64,000 nt of DNA from assembly GCA_017432895.1 (NCBI GenBank), contig JAFRIG010000041.1, positions 1-64,000 of the forward strand. Reading direction: 5' to 3'. The stretch comes from Erysipelotrichaceae bacterium (GTDB lineage Bacteria > Bacillota_I > Bacilli_A > Erysipelotrichales > Erysipelotrichaceae). The notes beneath the pieces were generated by a model, which saw only the letters and a program-made list of their open reading frames with translations, searched no databases and had not been told where the DNA came from. Below are positions 35,985-44,108 of the stretch, in pieces; the first letter of the stretch is position 1, and every line of letters begins with the position of its first letter. The position numbers and the translations under genes were made by a program.

Positions 35985-37001
35985 TTAATTGAACATCTCC
36001 AGTTTCATTAAAAGTTTTTTCATCCCCTCGACATCCAGTCTTTCCGTATTGTGGGAATTATATTCTTCGACTTCATCAAGCTTATCGGTACCCTTGCTGA
36101 TGTAGCGGTCATAATTGAGATCCCTGTTATCAGCCGGAATGCGGTAATAATCGCCCAGGTCTTCGGCCTTGATCATATCTTCTTTAGTGACCAGAACTTC
36201 ATAAAGTTTTTCGCCATGTCTGGTACCGATATTGATGATCTTCGTATTTTCGTTTCCCTTCAAGGCAACGACTGCTTTCGCTAGTGTATCGATCGTAGCC
36301 GCCGGTGCTTTCTGAACAAAGAGGTCACCCTGGTTGCCGTTTTTGAAGGCGAACAATACCAGTTCCACAGCCTCGTCGAGAGTCATCATGAATCTTGTCA
36401 TGTTGGGATTGGTGATCGTCAGCGGCTGATCGTTTGCGATCTGTTCCACAAACAAAGGAATGACCGAACCTCTGGAAGCCATGACATTGCCATATCTGGT
36501 CAGACACAAGATCGTATCATTCTTTGATAACTGTCTGGAACGGGCGACGACATTCTTTTCCATCAAAGCCTTAGTCATACCCATGGCGTTGATCGGATAA
36601 GCGGCCTTATCCGTCGAAAGGAAGATGGCCTTCTTGACACCATGTTTTACACAGGCATCGATGACATTGTCCGAACCCAGGACATTGGTCTTGACGGCTT
36701 CGATCGGATAGAATTCGCAGGACGGAACCTGTTTTAAAGCTGCCGCATGGAAGACATAATCGACGCCTTTGAAGGCATATTCGATCGATTTATAATCTCT
36801 GACATCGCCGATGTAGAATTTCAGCTTATCGGCATAATCAGGATATTTCTGCTGATACTCATGCCGCATATCATCCTGTTTCTTTTCATCTCTGGAAACG
36901 ATACGGATCTCGGCAATATCGCTGGTTAGAAAACGTCTGGCGACGGCGTTTCCGAATGATCCTGTTCCACCGGAAATCAATAGTACTTTATCTTTAAACA
37001 C
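35985..37001 (-). CDS. capE: CapE-like UDP-GlcNAc 4,6-dehydratase/5-epimerase
   Basis: The 338-residue soluble enzyme has LLISGGTGSFGNAVARRFL, SRDEKKQDDMRHEYQ, FHAAALKQVPSCEFYPIEAVKTNV, and the catalytic STDKAAYPINAMGMTKALMEK, in which Met takes the usual Tyr place (Ser-Met-Lys triad of this family). TRFMMTLDEAVELV and RHGEKLYEVLVTKED follow. In S. aureus CapE makes the first intermediate towards UDP-FucNAc; the capF and capG homologues downstream support the same role here. It overlaps the flippase by 8 bp. Confidence 0.93.
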   Translation of the reverse strand: MFKDKVLLISGGTGSFGNAVARRFLTSDIAEIRIVSRDEKKQDDMRHEYQQKYPDYADKLKFYIGDVRDYKSIEYAFKGVDYVFHAAALKQVPSCEFYPIEAVKTNVLGSDNVIDACVKHGVKKAIFLSTDKAAYPINAMGMTKALMEKNVVARSRQLSKNDTILCLTRYGNVMASRGSVIPLFVEQIANDQPLTITNPNMTRFMMTLDEAVELVLFAFKNGNQGDLFVQKAPAATIDTLAKAVVALKGNENTKIINIGTRHGEKLYEVLVTKEDMIKAEDLGDYYRIPADNRDLNYDRYISKGTDKLDEVEEYNSHNTERLDVEGMKKLLMKLEMFN

Positions 37002-38280
37002 GGGACTGCCTCCTGTTTAGCACACCTTTCAATAAGATCGCATCCAGTATTAGTTTAGCATTTTCTCTGGTATCTTTCATCACAAAAAGGAAGATGAAGT
37101 TGGTCAGAAACTGGGTCAAAACCGCCGCCATTGCCGCACCGACGATGTTATAAGCCCTGATCAGGAAATAATTCAGCAGAATCGAAGCAACAGCGCCAAA
37201 CAAGGAGATCGTTGTTTCATACTTCGTTTTTTCTTCACATTGCATCCAGATGGCTCTTGCCACCCCAATGTAGGAAAAGGCAGTGCTCCATCCGTATATC
37301 TTCATCGGCAAAGCTGCCGGGGCATATTCCGGTCCATAAACGATACGGATCGCCAGATCGGCAAAGACTGTGATGCCGATCGCTGCCAATATGGATATAT
37401 AGAAGATCATGGCATAGAGCTGTTTCAGTTTTTTTCTGAAAGCTTCTTTATCCGTTTTATGAAGATCAATGATGACCGGGCTTAAAGAATCGATGATCGC
37501 CGTCAGGATGAAAGGCCAGGCGTTGCATAAAACCGTTCCAGCCGAATAATATCCGACTGTCGTCTCATTGACCATCTTGCCTAAAAGCAGCGTATCCGTA
37601 ACCTTTCCATAGATGACCACAAGTAGTCCGGCAAAGATGTAATAACGGCTCTTTTTCAAGAGAGTCTTAGCCATCGAAAGGGAAAACTTCAGTTTCAGAT
37701 GATCTTTTCTGTAAGTGACATAAAGAAACAGCGCTACCATCAGATAATCAAGGGAATAACAGAAAGCAAACCAGAATACGCCCTTCTTCAGGATGATAAA
37801 AGCGATCCTGAAAACAGAAGCCACTATATAAGCCAGGGCATAGGCCATACCCGACCGCTGCGATAAAAGCTTCGACTGGTAGAAATACATCAGAGCGTCT
37901 AACGACTGGAATAATAACGACAACGATTGCAATAAAGCAATCGTTACATAAGATCTTTCATCATTGAGCAGTGAAACCAGAATGACCGCTGCCAGCATTG
38001 AAAGCAAAGACACGGCCATTCGCATCACGATCGTCGTTCCCAATATCTCATCATTTTTTTCTCTTTGATCAACGAGTTCTTTGACAATGATATCGTTGAG
38101 ACCCAATGTACATAAAGGCAAAAACAGCTGAACATAGGAATAAGCATAGACGAGTTTGCCATTATCCGTAGGCCCTAAATATCTCGCCGTCAGCATGGTC
38201 GTGACAAAAGTCAGAGCCAGCTGAAAGATACGACCGATCATGATCCATGAGGCGTTGACCACCAGTTTTTTATTGCTCAT
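36994..38280 (-). CDS. wzx: Wzx-type oligosaccharide flippase
   Basis: The 428-residue protein has about 12 membrane segments. N-terminal NASWIMIGRIFQLALTFV and ARYLGPTDNGKLVYAYSYVQLFLPLCTLGL, and AAIGITVFADLAIRIVYGPEYAPA with LPMKIYGWSTAFSYIG later, are typical of the MOP-family O-unit translocases. It should flip undecaprenyl-linked repeats begun by the PglC-type enzyme (42225-42830). The ribosome site is GAGAGG. A second, unlike flippase is at 55277-56794. Confidence 0.88.
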   Translation of the reverse strand: MSNKKLVVNASWIMIGRIFQLALTFVTTMLTARYLGPTDNGKLVYAYSYVQLFLPLCTLGLNDIIVKELVDQREKNDEILGTTIVMRMAVSLLSMLAAVILVSLLNDERSYVTIALLQSLSLLFQSLDALMYFYQSKLLSQRSGMAYALAYIVASVFRIAFIILKKGVFWFAFCYSLDYLMVALFLYVTYRKDHLKLKFSLSMAKTLLKKSRYYIFAGLLVVIYGKVTDTLLLGKMVNETTVGYYSAGTVLCNAWPFILTAIIDSLSPVIIDLHKTDKEAFRKKLKQLYAMIFYISILAAIGITVFADLAIRIVYGPEYAPAALPMKIYGWSTAFSYIGVARAIWMQCEEKTKYETTISLFGAVASILLNYFLIRAYNIVGAAMAAVLTQFLTNFIFLFVMKDTRENAKLILDAILLKGVLNRRQSRV

Positions 38281-39448
38281 AGATCAACCTCTCAAATAAG
38301 GCGTGGATGATGATCCCGACCAGCAGGAATAATGAAGCTCCCGACATGACCGGCTCCAGAAACAGCTGTACGACGATACTGGCGATCACCCCGGTCATCA
38401 GGATCTTGAAGTCGCTGCTGATCTTTGCGGATTTTAACAGCCTGTATATATCTTTGACAAACACAAAGGAGTAGACCATCATCAGCAGATAAGTGATGAT
38501 GCCCGCATGATCATATACATCCAGCCAGAAGTCGTGGACTTCGATGCCAAGGATGGAACTGATCTTACTTCCGCCCCAAAGATGTGAAGGCATCAGTTTT
38601 AAGGCACTGATATATAAACCGAAACGTTCGTTGCCTAGTAAACCTTCCGAAAACTTGCGGATGATATGAATGGTCTGAAGGGTTTCCCTGAGATCAAACA
38701 GATTCAAAGAATAGACCATAAATACTAGTGCAACAAGAAAAGCGATGAAAACCAAGGCCAGCAGAAAACTTCTCTTTAAGGCCGCTGAACCTTTTTTGAG
38801 AACGAAAGTCTCATACAAAAACGAAAGGATCGCCGATAGACCAAGGATCATGATCGGAGTTCGACGGCCGATCACCAGCAGATAAAACATGGATAGCGAA
38901 AATACGATCAGCGAAACGGTTTTCATCCGTTTATCCTTCTCATGGAATATCAGATAGTACAAGCAGCCAAGGATCAGATCGATGTTGATCGCTGTCGCCG
39001 TGTTGGAGATCTTTTCTCTGGTCCAGATATCATAATGTGTCGAAGAGAAAAAGAAGCCGTGCGATCCATGGACGATAAATTCGAAGATCCCGTTCAATAT
39101 GACATGAAGCCCCATGGCTAAAGCCAAAAGATAGATCATTTCCCGGACATTTTTTTCATCTGGATATTTCATATTGGAACCGATATAGTAAGCCATTGGC
39201 AAGGTGAAACCCATCACACAGTAAAAATCCTTGATCGAGAAAGCATAAAAGCTCACCGCAAACAGGCACAAGATGACAAACACGAAAGGATCATTGACTC
39301 TGAATTTCATTCCCCTGTCCAGAAACAGGATAAAACAAATGACAGGCAATATCAGCTGTCCATAATGCAGGAAATTGATCCCGGTCAAAAACAGAAGCAG
39401 ATCGACCAGAAGATCGACATATTTATTATCCGACCAGATCCTCTTCAT
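38270..39448 (-). CDS. wzy: Wzy-like polysaccharide polymerase
   Basis: The 392-residue protein has about 11-12 membrane segments, with a larger outside loop (FDLRETLQTIHIIRKFSEGL ... LWGGSKISS ... HDFWLDVYDHAGIITYLL). The pattern GNERFGLYISALKLM plus EVHDFWLDVYDHAG is common in Wzy proteins, where Arg and His residues join repeats. ATG at 39448 overlaps the upstream stop (TGATG); an in-frame ATG at 39484 has a poor ribosome site. Its place between wzx and the glycosyltransferases fits the role; sequence alone is weak because Wzy proteins diverge. Confidence 0.78.
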   Translation of the reverse strand: MKRIWSDNKYVDLLVDLLLFLTGINFLHYGQLILPVICFILFLDRGMKFRVNDPFVFVILCLFAVSFYAFSIKDFYCVMGFTLPMAYYIGSNMKYPDEKNVREMIYLLALAMGLHVILNGIFEFIVHGSHGFFFSSTHYDIWTREKISNTATAINIDLILGCLYYLIFHEKDKRMKTVSLIVFSLSMFYLLVIGRRTPIMILGLSAILSFLYETFVLKKGSAALKRSFLLALVFIAFLVALVFMVYSLNLFDLRETLQTIHIIRKFSEGLLGNERFGLYISALKLMPSHLWGGSKISSILGIEVHDFWLDVYDHAGIITYLLMMVYSFVFVKDIYRLLKSAKISSDFKILMTGVIASIVVQLFLEPVMSGASLFLLVGIIIHALFERLIYEQ

Positions 39449-40548
39449 CAGCCAACGATGCTCCCATAGAATTCTTCGAGCCATCTCGCTGTGCTCTTGA
39501 CATCAAAACCGGCTTTGACGATCGCTTCTTTTACATAGGGTCTTAAAGCGACTTCTTCTTTCATTTTTGCCACCCACGTCTCTTCTTTCAAAGGAAGGAA
39601 CTCGCAAAGCCCCGTGATATTGACATTGCTATCACATCGGTCTGAAAGAAGACACCTGATGCCTGTCGCTTGTGCTTCAACTGCCGCCACACTAAGTCCT
39701 TCAAATAAAGAAGGCATCAAGAAACAATCCGCCATCTGCAGAAGCTTCTGCACATCATTCCGATATTCCAGGACTCTCACATGATCGCCGATCCCCTGCT
39801 CTTCGATCTTCTTATCCAGTTCTCCCCTGAGTTCACCATTGCCCACCATAAACAGTCGGCTTAACGGATCATCTTTCAGATATCTCGCAAATATCTCCAG
39901 GGTGAAAAGAGAGTTTTTCTGTTTTGACAATCTGCCGACCTGTATAAAAACCTTCTCATCATGCAAGCCAAACATCTTCCTGTACTCTTCCCTGATCTTT
40001 TCGTCAAAAGAAAAACGATCCGTATCGATGGCATTGTTCAATACATAAAATCTGTCGCTGTTCACGATCTTATCGCCAAACAGCCATTCACCGGCTTCTT
40101 TTGAACAGCCGAAAAAGTAATCCGCCCGATAACGCAGCGGATACTGCAAGACATTCTTAACCAGCGCTTTAAAGCCCTTGCCGTTGGATGTATTGTGGGA
40201 ATGGATGATGGTCTTGAGACCGTGTTTTCTGGCAATCGGAAGATAGATCGAAGCGTAGGAACGTGAATGGGAATGCAGGATCTGATAGTCCTGGTGTTCA
40301 CTTAAAAACTGATCCCAAGCTTTTTTGATCTCCTTTACATTGGCACCAGTAAAAGTAGGAAGCACATAGATCTTTGAACCCATGCCCTCAATGATCTCTT
40401 TCATACCGGACAGCTCGGGATGATCAATAATAAAATCGCAATGGACCTTATCCGCATCCATCGATCTGCACAGATTGACGATCATCGCCTGAGACCCGCC
40501 ATAGGTCAGACTGGCGATCATTTCAAGTACTTTTACCGGTTCGTTCAT
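39448..40548 (-). CDS. GT4-type glycosyltransferase, EpsF-like
   Basis: The 366-residue GT-B protein has VLEMIASLTYGGSQAMIVNL, ILHSHSRSYASIYLPIARKHGLKTIIHSHNT, FFGCSKEAGEWLFG, VFIQVGRLSKQKNSLFTLEIF, LFMVGNGELRGEL, and CFLMPSLFEGLSVAAVEAQATGI (E-x7-E donor motif). It resembles EpsF-type exopolysaccharide glycosyltransferases. It overlaps the next upstream GT4 by 4 bp. Confidence 0.88.
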   Translation of the reverse strand: MNEPVKVLEMIASLTYGGSQAMIVNLCRSMDADKVHCDFIIDHPELSGMKEIIEGMGSKIYVLPTFTGANVKEIKKAWDQFLSEHQDYQILHSHSRSYASIYLPIARKHGLKTIIHSHNTSNGKGFKALVKNVLQYPLRYRADYFFGCSKEAGEWLFGDKIVNSDRFYVLNNAIDTDRFSFDEKIREEYRKMFGLHDEKVFIQVGRLSKQKNSLFTLEIFARYLKDDPLSRLFMVGNGELRGELDKKIEEQGIGDHVRVLEYRNDVQKLLQMADCFLMPSLFEGLSVAAVEAQATGIRCLLSDRCDSNVNITGLCEFLPLKEETWVAKMKEEVALRPYVKEAIVKAGFDVKSTARWLEEFYGSIVG

Positions 40549-41636
40549 TTTACTGCCTTTTCAATAGCTCTTAAATATTCATTGATCACGATATTGCGAT
40601 CAAACTGCTCCTCGACCTTCTTGCGGCCATTGAGACCCAGCTGTTTTCTTTCTTCTGCCGAAAGACCAATAAAGATCCTGATCTTTTCGACCAGATCTTC
40701 TTCATCATTCTGTCTGACGACAAAACCGTTGACTTTGTCATCTACGATCTCTCTACAGCCGGGACGATCGGTCGTGATGATGGGCCTGCCGCAGGCCAGA
40801 GACTCCAGAAGCACATTCGACATTCCCTCAGGATAATAGGTCGGATGTATCGTGCAGTCGATCTTCTCATAGATATCGGTCATTTTATCGACCAAACCAT
40901 GATATATGATGACATCATTTTTCACAAGTTCTTCAACTCTTTCCTTGTAATTGTCTTCGTAATCTCCACAGACATGGAACCTGGTATACGGATATTCCTT
41001 TCTGATCTTCTCGGCAGCCGAAGCATACAAGTCAAAACCCTTCTCCTTCATCAGCCTGCCTACATAGACAAAATCGATCGTCTCATGTACGGGATAAGGC
41101 ATATAACTGTACTGATTCAGATTCACTCCGGAACCCGGAATGAGCCGGTAATTGTCTTTGACGACGCCTTGCCTGATCATGAAATCTCTGTTGGCTTCAT
41201 TCTGAAAGAAGACGGTATCCGCTTTTCTTAAGCCCATTCGGTAAAGAAAAACCGTGATCTTCTGCATCAGACCGCCATTCTCGACAGCCGAACCCAATCC
41301 GGTCACATTCGCTATGTAGGGTATCCTGTTTTTCTGACAGGCCAAACCTCCGTAGACATTGGGCTTGATCGTATAGGACAAGACTGTATCGGGCTGATAT
41401 TTTCTGATCATCTCATCATAACGTTTCAGCAGCTTCAGATCGGTGATCGGATTAGTTCCTCTTCTTTGGATCGGCGTCTCAATAAAGGTACAGCCCATCT
41501 TTGTCATATCTTCCACAAAAGAGCCGAAAGGAAGGGAGATGAGAACTTCATTTCCATCTTTCAGCAGTCTTTCCAGCAGTTCCTTGCGAAACTTGAATAA
41601 ACCCACGTCGTTATTGGCCAGAATCAGGATCTTCAT
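40545..41636 (-). CDS. GT4-type glycosyltransferase, PglA/CapM-like
   Basis: The 363-residue GT-B protein begins MKILILANNDVGLFKFRKEL and has FIETPIQRRGTNPITDLKL, VLSYTIKPNVYGGLAC, YIANVTGLGSAVENGG, FVYVGRLMKEKGFDLY and TYYPEGMSNVLLESLACGRPIITTDRPGCRE. This matches the PglA/CapM branch that adds the second sugar onto undecaprenyl-diphospho-diNAcBac or FucNAc. Its position directly after the PglD and PglC homologues supports that. It overlaps the acetyltransferase by 4 bp. Confidence 0.87.
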   Translation of the reverse strand: MKILILANNDVGLFKFRKELLERLLKDGNEVLISLPFGSFVEDMTKMGCTFIETPIQRRGTNPITDLKLLKRYDEMIRKYQPDTVLSYTIKPNVYGGLACQKNRIPYIANVTGLGSAVENGGLMQKITVFLYRMGLRKADTVFFQNEANRDFMIRQGVVKDNYRLIPGSGVNLNQYSYMPYPVHETIDFVYVGRLMKEKGFDLYASAAEKIRKEYPYTRFHVCGDYEDNYKERVEELVKNDVIIYHGLVDKMTDIYEKIDCTIHPTYYPEGMSNVLLESLACGRPIITTDRPGCREIVDDKVNGFVVRQNDEEDLVEKIRIFIGLSAEERKQLGLNGRKKVEEQFDRNIVINEYLRAIEKAVK

Positions 41637-42223
41637 TTTTTCTTTACCGGAACACCGATATAGGTGCCCTTCTCTTTGATATCATCGATGACCACTCCTC
41701 CGGCACCGATGAGCACGTCATCGCAGATCGAAACATTATTCACGATCACAGCACCGATCCCTGCAAACACTCTGTCACCGGTTATGACCGTGCCGGCTGA
41801 ATGGGAGGCAACGGAAAAATGATTGTACTTGCCGATGATGTTATCATGGTCAATGGAGGAACAGGTGTTGATTATCGTCCCATCACCGATCACAGTCCCG
41901 GGATTGATCACGGCATTAGCCATGACGATGACACCATTGCCCAATGTAACATCTTCACCGATCACTGCACTTGGATGGATCAGTGTAACGATGTCATCGA
42001 ACCTCTTGCTGATAAGTTCTCTGGTCTTGTTGTCGCCGATAGCGATGAAAAGATCGTAGTCCTTTTCTTCAGGGAAAACATGGATCACTTGAAAAGGACC
42101 AAACTTGTTTTTTACCTGGTCATCATCATAAAAGATAATATCTTCATATCCGTTTAATTTCGCAATATCGGCAGCGACCTTCCCATGTCCGCTGGCTCCA
42201 TATATGATCAGTTTCTTCTTCAT
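41633..42223 (-). CDS. pglD: PglD-like UDP-4-amino-sugar N-acetyltransferase
   Basis: The 196-residue protein has an N-terminal nucleotide-sugar binding part (LIIYGASGHGKVAADIAKLNG, FIAIGDNKTR) and a left-handed beta-helix of hexapeptide repeats (IHPSAVIGEDVTLGNGV onward) with the catalytic His in SSIDHDNIIGKYNHFSV. It acetylates the C4 amine to give UDP-N,N'-diacetylbacillosamine. The frame is open 20 codons upstream, but ATG at 42223 has a GGAAA ribosome site, follows the previous stop by one base and starts at the family's usual position. PglF and PglE homologues are in the same operon. Confidence 0.92.
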   Translation of the reverse strand: MKKKLIIYGASGHGKVAADIAKLNGYEDIIFYDDDQVKNKFGPFQVIHVFPEEKDYDLFIAIGDNKTRELISKRFDDIVTLIHPSAVIGEDVTLGNGVIVMANAVINPGTVIGDGTIINTCSSIDHDNIIGKYNHFSVASHSAGTVITGDRVFAGIGAVIVNNVSICDDVLIGAGGVVIDDIKEKGTYIGVPVKKK

Positions 42224-42224
42224 C

Positions 42225-42830
42225 TCAGTTATTTCCTTTAAATTCTTCGGCCGTCGAAGAACCCTTCGCATTGATCCCTTCATGGCTCAGAACGTTCTTC
42301 ACCGTTTTTAAAATGATCCTGATATCACCAAGCAGTGTGATGTTGTTGACATAGTCGATATCATATCTGAACTTATCCTGCCAGGACAGGAGGTTGCGGC
42401 CATTGACCTGAGCCAGGCCGGTAAGTCCGGGCCTGACATCATGGCGATGTCTTTGTTCCTCATTGTACAAAGGAAGATACTTTACCAGCAAGGGCCGCGG
42501 TCCGACGATAGCCATATCACCTTTCAAAATATTGAACAGTTCCGGAAGTTCATCCAGGGAAGTACTTCTGAGTTTTTTTCCATAACTGTTGAGTCTGATA
42601 TCATCACTAAGATAATTTCCGTTTTCATCTTTTTCTTCAGACATCGTCCTGAATTTGATCAGTCTGAAGATCTTTTCGTCTTTGCCGGGTCTTTCCTGCG
42701 TAAAGAAAGGATTGCCCTTCATATTCTTGTAACCCAGGACGATCAAAACGACAAAAACCGGCGCCAAAACGATCAGCGCCGTTAACGATAAGATAAAATC
42801 AAATAATCTTTTAAAGAAATTTCTGTACAT
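42225..42830 (-). CDS. pglC: PglC-like undecaprenyl-phosphate sugar-1-phosphate transferase
   Basis: The 201-residue protein is the minimal form of the family: one membrane-dipping helix (LFDFILSLTALIVLAPVFVVL), FTQERPGKDEKIFRLIKFRTM, the catalytic Asp-Glu in TSLDELPELFNILKGD, VGPRPLLVKYLPLY and RPGLTGLAQVNGRN. Size and motifs match C. jejuni PglC, which moves phospho-diNAcBac to undecaprenyl phosphate; the diNAcBac pathway enzymes beside it make that substrate likely. It starts directly at the aminotransferase stop. Confidence 0.93.
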   Translation of the reverse strand: MYRNFFKRLFDFILSLTALIVLAPVFVVLIVLGYKNMKGNPFFTQERPGKDEKIFRLIKFRTMSEEKDENGNYLSDDIRLNSYGKKLRSTSLDELPELFNILKGDMAIVGPRPLLVKYLPLYNEEQRHRHDVRPGLTGLAQVNGRNLLSWQDKFRYDIDYVNNITLLGDIRIILKTVKNVLSHEGINAKGSSTAEEFKGNN

Positions 42831-44108
42831 CTATTCAAAACATTCTCTGATGACTTCGATGACCATATCCTGTTCCTCTTCAGTCATCTTGATATCGGAA
42901 GGAAGACACAGTCCTCTGTTGAAGATATCCATGCCGACATCAAGTACTTTGCCCTCATCGATATAGGCATTTGACTGACCTCTGCCGTTTCCTTTGGCCG
43001 TGACGAACTTGTTGGACCTGTAGATCGGCTGCATATGCATCGGCTTCCAGATCGGCCTGCCCTCCATATTGCACTTGGCCAGGTTTTCTAAGATCTCCGT
43101 TGGACATGACTTGCCTTTTTCATGGATATACAAGGCCTTTTTGTCATCTCTTACCTGTTTGCACATGGCATCTTCATCAACGATCAGACAGCTGAGCCAG
43201 AAATTCGGAACAGAGTTCTCTTTGTCATAAGGATTCATTTTTACCGGCAATCCCCTTAGTCCTTTTTCATAGCGCCGATAGATTGCAGTCTTTCTTTCGA
43301 TATGCTGATCAAGATAAGGGATCTGACCCCTGATGACCCCGGCTACGATGTTGGACATGCGATAATTGTAGCCCAGCTCTTCATGCTGATACCAGAAGGC
43401 ATCTTCTCTAGACTGCGTGGACCATTTTCTGACCTTGTCGGCGTCTTCTTTTGAGTTTGTCAAAAACATGCCACCGGCAGAACCCGTGATGATCTTGTTG
43501 CCGTTGAATGAAATACAGCTGTAATCACCAAAAGTACCGGTCTCAACCCATTCTCCTTTATATCTGTATTTTGCACCTAAAGATTCACAGGCATCTTCAA
43601 TGATCAGGATACCGTGTTCATCACAGATCTTTCTGATTTCTTCGATCTTGCCAGGCGTGCCATAGAGATGGACCATGACATAGAGCTTGACATCCGGATA
43701 TAATTCGATCGCCTTTTTCAAAGCCTCGGGATCACTATTCCAGGTATCGTATTCCGTATCAATGAAGATCGCTTCCCCACCTTCATAGCCGATCGGATTG
43801 ATCGAAGCATCGAAAGTCATATCGGAAGCGAAGGCCCTTCTTCCCTTCAGAGAACCTTCATTGGGTCTTGGCTGGCCATAGAGTTTTTCGCCGGCAAGTC
43901 TGGTCGCCAGATGCAAGGCTGAAGTGCCGGTACCTAAACCTACCGCGTATTTGACTCCGATATATTCGGCCATGAGCCTTTCGACTTCATCGATATTCTT
44001 GCCTACAGTCGTGACCCAGTTGGTATCAAAGGCTTCTTTGACGTATTTCTCCTCGTCTCCGTGCATCGTGCCGGTCGACAGGAAGATCATTTTTTCAGCT
44101 TTCTTCAT
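42831..44108 (-). CDS. pglE: PglE-like UDP-4-keto-sugar aminotransferase (DegT/DnrJ/EryC1)
   Basis: The 425-residue PLP enzyme has GLGTGTSALHLATRLAG, FIDTEYDTWNSDP, HLYGTPGKIEEI, IEDACESLGAKY, and the PLP lysine in SFNGNKIITGSAGGM, followed by ELGYNYRMSNIVAGVIRGQI. It converts the 4-keto product of PglF to the 4-amino sugar. Its position between the PglF and PglC/PglD homologues supports the bacillosamine assignment. It starts directly after the pglF stop. Confidence 0.9.
   Translation of the reverse strand: MKKAEKMIFLSTGTMHGDEEKYVKEAFDTNWVTTVGKNIDEVERLMAEYIGVKYAVGLGTGTSALHLATRLAGEKLYGQPRPNEGSLKGRRAFASDMTFDASINPIGYEGGEAIFIDTEYDTWNSDPEALKKAIELYPDVKLYVMVHLYGTPGKIEEIRKICDEHGILIIEDACESLGAKYRYKGEWVETGTFGDYSCISFNGNKIITGSAGGMFLTNSKEDADKVRKWSTQSREDAFWYQHEELGYNYRMSNIVAGVIRGQIPYLDQHIERKTAIYRRYEKGLRGLPVKMNPYDKENSVPNFWLSCLIVDEDAMCKQVRDDKKALYIHEKGKSCPTEILENLAKCNMEGRPIWKPMHMQPIYRSNKFVTAKGNGRGQSNAYIDEGKVLDVGMDIFNRGLCLPSDIKMTEEEQDMVIEVIRECFE

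Noticed and set aside
39449-39484. Upstream ATG for the Wzy-like gene
   Set aside because: It has a poor ribosome site and would overlap the GT4 by 37 bases; the ATG at 39448 couples with the stop (TGATG). Not excluded.
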